Made by a program: the position numbers and the translations under genes
Shown: in pieces, positions 1 through 7,124 of the stretch
Layout: each line of letters starts with the position of its first letter
Position numbering within the stretch: the stretch's first letter is position 1
From: Caldifarciminota bacterium
GTDB lineage: Bacteria; Hydrothermota; Tepidihabitantia; B3-TA06; JALVRC01
Length of the DNA stretch: 10,021 bases
Assembly: GCA_027025255.1 (NCBI GenBank)
Contig: JALVRC010000153.1
Span: 1 to 10,021, forward strand
Reading direction: 5' to 3'
The notes under the pieces: model-generated
The model's input: only the letters and a program-made list of their open reading frames with translations
Databases searched by the model: none
Told to the model about the DNA's origin: nothing

Positions 1-3000
1 TTGCAATACGCAATGCATACTTGAAAATACTTATTGCCTCTTTTTTATCCTTTTTAAATATGCATCGGGCATATTCAATAACTACAATAAGACTTCTTAC
101 ACCAAAATTCCCGGCATCTAAAAATTGTTTCACCCTCTCAAAATCTTTTTTATTTATAGAATATGTCTTTATCTTCTCTATATATTTCAATGTAGATTTT
201 ACAATATCTGCGATGCTTTTATCCTCTATCCTACGTAAAGGTTCTACCCACGCAACAAAATCTGAAAAATTCTCACGCAACTGATACTTGATAATATATG
301 AGATGTTCACAAAATCAATTAAAGGAGTAGGTATATGTTGACTATGGCACTCCATAGCCTTTTTAAAAGCTAAATCAATATCCTTCTTATCTTTCGTCTT
401 AAAATAGTAGCGCAATAAATAAGAGTATGTTCTAAGATCAATTACATCCGTATCTTTAATATCCTTTACAAGCTCATATGAAAGATTGTATGCCCCTACG
501 CCTAAAAGCATCTTTGATAACATGGTCAGTGTAAACGGGACCTCTACAGGATGGTTTATCTCTTCACCGTAAAGAAGACCCTCCTTATAATACTTATAAG
601 CATTCTTAAAATTACCTATCTTCATGTATGTAGTAGCAAGATTTGTAGTAATCAAAGGGAGAGCATTTAAAACCATGCCCTTTTTTAAAATCTTATACAC
701 CCTTTTACTGTACATAACTGAAAGCCGTCTGTAGCTTTTATCCCCATATTTTAAAGCCTTATCTCCATATATAATTGCAAGATTATTGTATGAATCTGCG
801 ATTGCATCCTTATTTCTTAACTTTTTTGCAAGTGAGAAGACTTTGAATACGTATTTTTCTGCCTTATCATACTCCTGCCAGTGAAGATATATAGTAGACA
901 TGAGACCGAAGTATCTAAGAAGCAATGCAGGAGATTCTATTCTCTTTACTACATCTGAAAGTTTCTTACTAAAAAGCTTTACCTTTTCATAGTTGACGCG
1001 ATAAAGGAAGTAGAACTCAAGCAATGATGCATAAATATTGAACTGATCCTCTATATTCTTACTAAACCTGTGCTTTAAAATATAATTATAAAGCTTATCT
1101 GCAATATTAGATTTATTACTCATATAATACATCTGTGCCAGTATATAGTAGTAGTCTGTGTCTCGTCTTTTCACAATTGTTCTATAGGTTTTTAAAAGTT
1201 CATACGCTGTGTTAAAGTCTCTAAGATTTTGAAGCAAAATATTGGCTACCCATAACATCCTTTCTGAAAGCTCCCTTTTAGCTTTTCTACTCAATTTTTC
1301 TATAGACCTCTCTATATCTTTTAATGTATCCATATCCCATACAACATGCTTCATAAACTCTGTATATTTAACAAGCCTTATTATCTCTCCTTCTTTTAAT
1401 GTCATTTTCAACAATCTTTTAAAACTGAGAAATGACAGCTCAAATCGCTTTTTCTTTATTGCTAAATCCAATGCCTTAAAATACAGTTCTTTTGCCCTTT
1501 CTTTCTCGTGTTCTTCGAGTAATCTACCAGCTTTATAGAGGAGTACTATATTACCCTTCTTTTCATATTCAGTAACCAGAGAATTAATAAGCGCTACTAC
1601 CTCCTTTCTTAACAACCTATAAAAAACTGTCTCTCTTATGAGTGCGTGATAAAATGAACTTAACATAGCATTCTGCACGGTTATCATTTTGTGCATTATA
1701 GCCTTGTTAACTATATTATCACTTTTCTCATCAGCTATATCTGCTGCCTTTAGAACAATGTCAGTCTCAAAATTATCACCTACAATACTTCCAACCTCAA
1801 GAAACTTTCTCACGTCAGTCTCAAGCTCATTTAGTCTTTTAAGTATAAATTCCTTTAAAGAATAGGGAATATCCTTAAAATCAGTATCAACAATGAGTTT
1901 GTTTGCTTTAACCCTGAGTCTATTATGCTTTTTTAAATAATCTATAATGTTTAAAACAAACAGTGGATTACCCTCTGTCATCTTTTTTATCTGCACTAAG
2001 AAATCCTTTCTTGGGGTACCTCCTGTAAGCTGCTCTATAAGTACGTTCAACTCATCATCTCTCAAACCACTAAGTTCTATTTTCTCTAATTTGTATACAT
2101 TAAGTCTGGAAGAAAGAAAATTAATATCTTTGAAATCTCTTCCTGTAAATATAAGATTTATATGTCTCAGTTCCGTGGTTAACATCCATCTTACAATGCT
2201 TAAACTTAATCTGTCCAGATATGGCAAATCATCAATAAATAAAATAACATCCTCTTTTACTGCCAAAAGCACGTCTTTAATAAACTCAACATACTCCTTC
2301 TCGTTTTTTAAAAGACTTAGGCTTCTATATAACTGTTTTCTCCTTATCCCAGAGATATACTTATAAATTTCTCCTGTTCTATTTAAAAAACTCTCAAAAG
2401 ATGCTAAGGTAACGCTATTGATCTCTCCATGCAGACTAATATAGGGTTTCTTTAGTCTTTTTAATATCTCATGTGCCAAAGCTGTTTTCCCTACACCTGC
2501 TGTGCCCTCAATATATACACATGTCAAAGGGGATTCAAGCTTGTAAGCTATATCCCGTACACTCTCTTCTCTCCCCGCAAAAACTGTTTTAGTTCTCTTC
2601 CTCAAGCTAACATCATATACAACTTCCTCATGATCAAATCCCTTCGGCTTAAACGTCATAATCCTCTTTGTACTGAAATACAGCAGTGTCTTATTCTTAA
2701 ACGTGGCATCTACACCAATCTTACCAGGCTTCAACCCTGTAGATATTCTTGATGCAAGATTTACACCCCTACCTATAAAAGTATATTCCCATCTTGCTGG
2801 GCTCCCTATTATGCCTGCAAAAACCCTGTCAAGCGTTACCCCTGCTTTCATAGCTATACTGTTTCCAAACTTTGCAAATACATCCTTTAAAAAAGCAATG
2901 ATTATCTTGGGTGAGTTTTCTACAAATACTGGATCTCCAGCACTAATAAGTATATCCCATCCTTTATTTTCATACAGTATCTTGTTTATATACACCTTAT

Positions 3001-3601
3001 ACATATAGGCTTTATTTACTATCTCTTCAAAAAGTTTACCTAATTGAAAAGGGTTATAAGCTCTATCAATATTTATAAAACCAATGGGTACTTCTACCAG
3101 CTTACCCAACCATTCAGTCTCAAATATATCAAAAACCTCCTCTGGAAATACTTTATTATAATCAATGCTGGAGGGCTTTCCCTTATCATTAGAATCATAA
3201 TGATAAAAGAAAAATTCCCTTCTCTCTGTCTTTATAGAATGTATGTGTAGTGGTTTATCAAAAATATCTATCCTGAATGATATATTACGTCCATACTTTC
3301 TATTGTGAGTTGAAAGAATATTTTCAAAGAGTGTCTTAAGTGCATCAACACTTTTCCCATCCTTTAAAGAAAACACAAAACCATCACCTGTAAAACCAAT
3401 TATATTACCTTTATTCTTAACAACAAAATTAACAGCAGGGGTGAAAATCTCCTGTATAAGTTCACTTATACGCTCTGCTCCATACACAGGATCCTCAACA
3501 AAACTCTCTGTAAGCTTAGTAAATCCCTGCATATCAACAACACCAAAAACACTATTACTGGCTTTTAAATGCGGCAGCAATCCCTCTTTTCTATATTTCA
3601 C
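1..3601 (-). CDS. Soluble-adenylyl-cyclase-like protein with P-loop ATPase and TPR repeats (3' end beyond window)
   Basis: The reading frame stays open for 1,200 codons from GTG at 3601 to the window edge, so the C-terminus is missing. GTG is preceded by AGGAGG at 3606-3611, four bases away. Cyclase domain C1 (about residues 15-165) has the two metal-binding aspartates, D23 (VVDMQGF) and D73 (FTGDGF), but no Asn-x3-Arg motif. C2 (about 170-310) has N281 and R285 in GVNLASR and T274 in YTFIG. K207 in INKILYENKG lines up with the adenine-recognising lysine of human soluble adenylyl cyclase, as I recall that sequence. One composite active site making cAMP is therefore likely. An ATPase follows, with Walker A GTAGVGKT at 366-373 and Walker B ILFIDD ending at D457/D458. 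A HALIRE motif near 650 precedes helical TPR-type repeats to the end (AYKYYKEGL, EYDKAEKYV, KKEAISIFKYAL). No signal peptide or membrane segment is visible, so it is probably cytoplasmic. It is the third gene of the operon. Ligand and target are unknown. Confidence 0.88.
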   Translation of the reverse strand, partial: MKYRKEGLLPHLKASNSVFGVVDMQGFTKLTESFVEDPVYGAERISELIQEIFTPAVNFVVKNKGNIIGFTGDGFVFSLKDGKSVDALKTLFENILSTHNRKYGRNISFRIDIFDKPLHIHSIKTERREFFFYHYDSNDKGKPSSIDYNKVFPEEVFDIFETEWLGKLVEVPIGFINIDRAYNPFQLGKLFEEIVNKAYMYKVYINKILYENKGWDILISAGDPVFVENSPKIIIAFLKDVFAKFGNSIAMKAGVTLDRVFAGIIGSPARWEYTFIGRGVNLASRISTGLKPGKIGVDATFKNKTLLYFSTKRIMTFKPKGFDHEEVVYDVSLRKRTKTVFAGREESVRDIAYKLESPLTCVYIEGTAGVGKTALAHEILKRLKKPYISLHGEINSVTLASFESFLNRTGEIYKYISGIRRKQLYRSLSLLKNEKEYVEFIKDVLLAVKEDVILFIDDLPYLDRLSLSIVRWMLTTELRHINLIFTGRDFKDINFLSSRLNVYKLEKIELSGLRDDELNVLIEQLTGGTPRKDFLVQIKKMTEGNPLFVLNIIDYLKKHNRLRVKANKLIVDTDFKDIPYSLKEFILKRLNELETDVRKFLEVGSIVGDNFETDIVLKAADIADEKSDNIVNKAIMHKMITVQNAMLSSFYHALIRETVFYRLLRKEVVALINSLVTEYEKKGNIVLLYKAGRLLEEHEKERAKELYFKALDLAIKKKRFELSFLSFKRLLKMTLKEGEIIRLVKYTEFMKHVVWDMDTLKDIERSIEKLSRKAKRELSERMLWVANILLQNLRDFNTAYELLKTYRTIVKRRDTDYYYILAQMYYMSNKSNIADKLYNYILKHRFSKNIEDQFNIYASLLEFYFLYRVNYEKVKLFSKKLSDVVKRIESPALLLRYFGLMSTIYLHWQEYDKAEKYVFKVFSLAKKLRNKDAIADSYNNLAIIYGDKALKYGDKSYRRLSVMYSKRVYKILKKGMVLNALPLITTNLATTYMKIGNFKNAYKYYKEGLLYGEEINHPVEVPFTLTMLSKMLLGVGAYNLSYELVKDIKDTDVIDLRTYSYLLRYYFKTKDKKDIDLAFKKAMECHSQHIPTPLIDFVNISYIIKYQLRENFSDFVAWVEPLRRIEDKSIADIVKSTLKYIEKIKTYSINKKDFERVKQFLDAGNFGVRSLIVVIEYARCIFKKDKKEAISIFKYALRIA

Positions 3602-3605
3602 AAAA

Positions 3606-3611
3606 CCTCCT
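3606..3611 (-). promoter_or_regulatory. Shine-Dalgarno site overlapping the lptD stop codon
   Basis: AGGAGG lies four bases upstream of the GTG start of the cyclase/ATPase gene. Its first two bases are the last two of the lptD stop codon (TAGGAGG, 3612-3606). This fixes the GTG start and suggests that ribosomes finishing lptD reinitiate on the cyclase gene. Confidence 0.8.
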
Positions 3612-5610
3612 ATTCAGGTAAAATAAAACCAAACAACCCCTTACCGATTTTCACCTCAGGTAAAGCTTTAATACGCACCATTATATCCCATTTAGATACC
3701 TCTCCAAACTGTTGATATGTAAATATAGCCTCCCAACAGTGCAAATCCTTCCTGACATTTATGCCCCAGTTAACCAGTTTCTTGTTCTCTGGATTATAGG
3801 AAAGATTGAAATTGACATTCCATGACGGATACGGGATCAAAGCGCCACCAACATATATATTCTTAAATCCGTCCCTATCAAAAGATTGATTTACATGCAA
3901 AGCAGTTATACCAACTCTTGTACTATCTTTAAAAGGTAGGGGGAACATGAATCTACCTAATGAACCTCTATAGTAAAAAGTGTATGCATACTCATAAGTA
4001 TAGACGTTATAACTTATCTGTGAAGATACGGACAATCTTTTAAACGGTAGATTCATACTTAGTCCAACAGGCAAAAGACTATCTGTTAAAAGATTAACAC
4101 CTGTATTTAAACTGCTTGTGAGTATTGTAAATTTCCTCTCTTGCCCTACACCACTTTTCCCTTGAAATGAACTGTTTAGAGAAAGATTCACAATTCCTGA
4201 TTTTACTGATGGTTGTGGAAGAGATACGAAAGCGAGTTCCTTTGTATCAGGTATTACAGAAAGAGCTATCCCAGGTCTTAATGTGTGTAACATTGCCCTC
4301 AAAAAACTAAAAGGGAACATATAAATCTTATACAGGGCTGTTGAAACACTCATATTAAAGCTATATAAGCCTGTGTAATAAACACTGTCTTCTAAATACA
4401 GAGTTTCATTATAATTTATAGAAGCACCTGTTAAAAAATACTTAAATAGCTTTATATTAACGCCCTGAGAAATATTCCCCCCAAACATTGTTTTTGTTTC
4501 TTCAGTTGTATCAATCGTATAAATGTTTCTTTTAAACAAAAAACCACTGCTTAAATAATAACTTTTCCATCTTAGAGGCATAATGGAAAAACTTGCATTG
4601 GGAATGTTAATCGTTATAGAAGAATCCACAAAATTATCCCTTCTATCCATAAAGATATTCGTAGAAAGAAAGGGAAATGACTTAGAGAGACTTACCTGAG
4701 AATATGATTCCTTTTTAAGCCAGAGATCCGTTGTATCCGAATACTGAGATACATAGTTCCTATCACTTTCCCAATCAACAAGAGCAGAATAACGCAGCCC
4801 ATAGGGCAAAAGACCCATATCTTTTGCATTTACAAACCATCTCTCATTCCCTGTATCTGTCTCCTTTATATAAGAGGCATTTATATTCCCCTGTGCAACA
4901 GGCCTTACTACCCATACACCTTCTATGTAAGGTCTTAACCCTTTTTTCTCCATTATATCCATAGAAAACGTAATATCGGAAAAATCATTTATTACAAAAT
5001 AGTACGCAAGCCCTTTAAAAAACTTACCTTCATAAGTTGAAGACCCATATTTAAAAGGTAGTATGCCTGATTTTCTTTTATCCCCAACAGGGAAAAACCA
5101 GAATGGTGCATAAGCAATGGGAATCCTGTGTACAGTTAAAATTATATGCCTTGCAATAACCATATCATTTAAATATACCTTCATCTCTGGAGAAAAGAAA
5201 TAATAATGAGGCGGCAATTTATCGCAGGTCGTATAGTATCCATTTCTCACATATAAAACATTATCCTCAACCATATAAACAGCACTCCCACTGTAATAAC
5301 CCTTTTCTACCTGTGTTCTTGCCTTATACATTATTGCTTTCTTACTGTTTAAACTGTACTCTAAACGTTCTCCTTCTACATTATCAGTCTTAGATGTAAA
5401 AACAACTTTCCTGTAAACATCCAAAAGACGTGAATCCGTATGAAAAACAATGGAATCAGCATGCAATCTCATATCAGAGTATTCAATAACACCATTTCCT
5501 TTAATAATTACCATCTTTTTATTCTCAACATATATAACAGTATCTCCTTTAAAATAAACAACCTTTGTTTGCACTGTATCACTAATGGAAAATATAAACA
5601 GAAAAAGCAT
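3610..5610 (-). CDS. lptD: LPS-assembly protein LptD (outer-membrane LPS translocon)
   Basis: LptD is the outer-membrane beta-barrel that, plugged by LptE, inserts lipopolysaccharide into the outer leaflet. This 666-residue protein begins with a short hydrophobic stretch (LFLFIFSI), then an OstA/LptA-like beta domain at about 17-115. The LptD core follows: TTCDKLPPHYYF around C129, IPIAYAPFWFFPVGDKRKSG up to S181, ILPFKYGSS, and KGLAYYFVINDFSD. The rest is alternating beta-strand sequence typical of a barrel. Only two cysteines exist, C129 and C625 (DLHCWEA), matching the N- and C-terminal disulfide positions of the family. It is shorter than the roughly 780-residue E. coli protein. ATG at 5610 is the only usable start, since TAA precedes it two codons upstream. 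AAGG at 5618-5621 serves as a modest ribosome site. The signal peptide lacks basic residues and the C-terminus is not aromatic, both unusual for an outer-membrane protein. Confidence 0.9.
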   Translation of the reverse strand: MLFLFIFSISDTVQTKVVYFKGDTVIYVENKKMVIIKGNGVIEYSDMRLHADSIVFHTDSRLLDVYRKVVFTSKTDNVEGERLEYSLNSKKAIMYKARTQVEKGYYSGSAVYMVEDNVLYVRNGYYTTCDKLPPHYYFFSPEMKVYLNDMVIARHIILTVHRIPIAYAPFWFFPVGDKRKSGILPFKYGSSTYEGKFFKGLAYYFVINDFSDITFSMDIMEKKGLRPYIEGVWVVRPVAQGNINASYIKETDTGNERWFVNAKDMGLLPYGLRYSALVDWESDRNYVSQYSDTTDLWLKKESYSQVSLSKSFPFLSTNIFMDRRDNFVDSSITINIPNASFSIMPLRWKSYYLSSGFLFKRNIYTIDTTEETKTMFGGNISQGVNIKLFKYFLTGASINYNETLYLEDSVYYTGLYSFNMSVSTALYKIYMFPFSFLRAMLHTLRPGIALSVIPDTKELAFVSLPQPSVKSGIVNLSLNSSFQGKSGVGQERKFTILTSSLNTGVNLLTDSLLPVGLSMNLPFKRLSVSSQISYNVYTYEYAYTFYYRGSLGRFMFPLPFKDSTRVGITALHVNQSFDRDGFKNIYVGGALIPYPSWNVNFNLSYNPENKKLVNWGINVRKDLHCWEAIFTYQQFGEVSKWDIMVRIKALPEVKIGKGLFGFILPE

Positions 5611-7007
5611 TACTTAGCCTTAATAACCTTCGCCTTTATTTTACCAACTATGTTAAGAACCATTGCCTGCTTTTTAAGGCCTCCCTCATTTAGTTGTATA
5701 TGTGCTGGATTTGCAGGAAATTCATCAAATGTTGGATCAACAGGGATCCATTTTCCGAGATATACCTGAGCCCAGGCATGATAATAAAAAGCACCGCCAA
5801 GATAAACAAGACCTACGCTAATCTTTGCAGGAATATCAGCAGCTCTCGCAAGTGCTACGTAAAGAACTGTATGCTCATTACAGTCTCCCTCCATTGTATT
5901 TAATACATCAATAGCCGAAGGCATTGAAGCTGTAGGCCGCTTCCTTACATTCTGATAGACCCAGTGAAGTATTGCCTCAGCCTTTTCAACCTTGTTTGCA
6001 AGGCCTTGTGTGATTTTACTTGCAAGAGATTTAATCCTTTTATCATCTGACTGAATGTATGGGTCAGGAGACACAAATTTAGCTAAAGCAGAAGGATTAG
6101 ATTTTTTATATAAATAATCAACACGAGCCTTCTTAATTTCAATAAATACTGTATCACCATGTCTTTCTATATGCTGAAAAGCGTTTGTCAGCTTTAGAGA
6201 TTTATTTAACATGGGATAAAATGCTATTTTTAAATACTTCATCTGCGAAGGATTAAGCACTGTATCGATTTTTACAGAAAAATATGAAAGTAAATCCAGC
6301 TTTGCTGACTCAGATGGTAAATCTACCGCGTCTTCCTTCTTTTCCATTACCATTTTAATAGATGGCTGTTGAAGTTCTATAACACTGTATCCACTTGAAT
6401 CCACCCAGATTTCACTTATATTACCAAGTGTGTTTGTTCTAATATGAAAAAGCCTGATTCTCTTGCCTGATATGTCTTTATTCTCCCACCCTAAAGGTTC
6501 TATAGTCATATCAGCAACATCCATTGTAGTCGGTTCAAACACACTAACCCTTGTTTTTTTCTTCTCCTTTAAAGAGAAAACATAAGCACCTGTAGCAACA
6601 ATGGGAATTAAAGGCGGTTTAAACTTAACTTCTTTTGTCCTTACAAGGCCTGATGTGTTTATCTCAAGACTGAGCTTATTTCCTTTTACCTTTCCCTTTC
6701 CAAGAAACTTATGTCCTCTTACCCCTATTTCAAATTCAAAACTCTTAAGAGTAGCATCCACTCCTGTCTTGCTTGAAAATCTCGAAGAAAAATTCTCATC
6801 TGAGCCAAGAAGCTTCATATCCATGTAAGTCCTTTGAAAAAAGCTATAACCAGCATCAGTATGTTTAACAGCATTATATACGTATCCAACCTTGTATTCC
6901 CTGATATAAAGCCCCATCCAGCGTTCAACATCAGGTATCTCTATCTTTTTTACTCCACCCTTACAAAAAAGCGTTAAGGATACAAAAAGGTATATTATTT
7001 TTCTCAT
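5610..7007 (-). CDS. Exported transglutaminase-like cysteine protein
   Basis: The first gene of the operon encodes a 465-residue protein when started at ATG 7007. Residues 1-15 (MRKIIYLFVSLTLFC) form a signal peptide. The cysteine that follows could be lipidated, but TLFC is a poor lipobox. About 280 residues of beta-rich sequence with no recognised domain follow. The C-terminal third is a transglutaminase-like papain-fold domain with a complete triad: C376 in GDCNEHT, H410 in YYHAW and D424 in PVDPTFDEF. Members of this superfamily act as proteases, amidases or cross-linking enzymes, so the reaction cannot be named. An envelope location is inferred from the signal peptide and the lptD neighbour. 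A longer TTG start at 7031 is possible on paper, but it lies between the -35 and -10 boxes of the operon promoter and is rejected. The stop overlaps the lptD start by one base (TAATG). Confidence 0.85.
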   Translation of the reverse strand: MRKIIYLFVSLTLFCKGGVKKIEIPDVERWMGLYIREYKVGYVYNAVKHTDAGYSFFQRTYMDMKLLGSDENFSSRFSSKTGVDATLKSFEFEIGVRGHKFLGKGKVKGNKLSLEINTSGLVRTKEVKFKPPLIPIVATGAYVFSLKEKKKTRVSVFEPTTMDVADMTIEPLGWENKDISGKRIRLFHIRTNTLGNISEIWVDSSGYSVIELQQPSIKMVMEKKEDAVDLPSESAKLDLLSYFSVKIDTVLNPSQMKYLKIAFYPMLNKSLKLTNAFQHIERHGDTVFIEIKKARVDYLYKKSNPSALAKFVSPDPYIQSDDKRIKSLASKITQGLANKVEKAEAILHWVYQNVRKRPTASMPSAIDVLNTMEGDCNEHTVLYVALARAADIPAKISVGLVYLGGAFYYHAWAQVYLGKWIPVDPTFDEFPANPAHIQLNEGGLKKQAMVLNIVGKIKAKVIKAK

Positions 7008-7013
7008 AAAATA

Positions 7014-7041
7014 ATTATATATTGTTTTCAAAAAATGTCAA
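7014..7041 (-). promoter_or_regulatory. Near-consensus sigma70-type promoter, leaderless
   Basis: On the minus strand TTGACA (7041-7036), a 16-base spacer and TATAAT (7019-7014) match both consensus boxes exactly. Only six bases (TATTTT) separate the -10 box from ATG at 7007, so the expected transcription start is at or within a base or two of the A of the start codon. No Shine-Dalgarno sequence precedes this ATG. The first operon gene should therefore be translated from a leaderless mRNA. Confidence 0.75.
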
Positions 7042-7071
7042 GCAATAAAAAAGTAAGATACACTCCATTAC

Positions 7072-7099
7072 TTGACTTTCCTCATATGTTATATATAAT
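7072..7099 (+). promoter_or_regulatory. Sigma70-type promoter of the flavoprotein gene
   Basis: TTGACT (7072-7077), a 16-base spacer and TATAAT (7094-7099) form a strong promoter. Transcription would begin near 7106, giving a leader of about 18 bases that contains the ribosome site. The -35 box is 30 bases from the -35 box of the divergent operon promoter. Confidence 0.75.
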
Positions 7100-7113
7100 G
7101 CCCTAACTAAAAT

Positions 7114-7120
7114 AAGGAGG
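7114..7120 (+). promoter_or_regulatory. Strong Shine-Dalgarno site
   Basis: AAGGAGG sits four bases before ATG 7125 and fixes that start. It contrasts with the leaderless divergent operon next to it. Confidence 0.85.
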
Positions 7121-7124
7121 AAAC

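Noticed and set aside
1318..1340. Apparent frameshift in the TPR region
   Set aside because: A first reading seemed to change frame at a T run. Recounting the run with the opposite-strand translation restored one unbroken frame.
1242..2752. Several plus-strand open frames within 1-3600
   Set aside because: They lie opposite a continuous 1,200-codon frame with recognisable cyclase, Walker and TPR motifs, and have low-complexity, Ser/Phe/Leu-rich translations typical of antisense shadows.
7007..7031. Longer transglutaminase gene starting at TTG 7031
   Set aside because: The extra eight codons overlap the -10 box and spacer of the operon promoter, lack a ribosome site, and would place extra residues before a well-formed signal peptide at ATG 7007.
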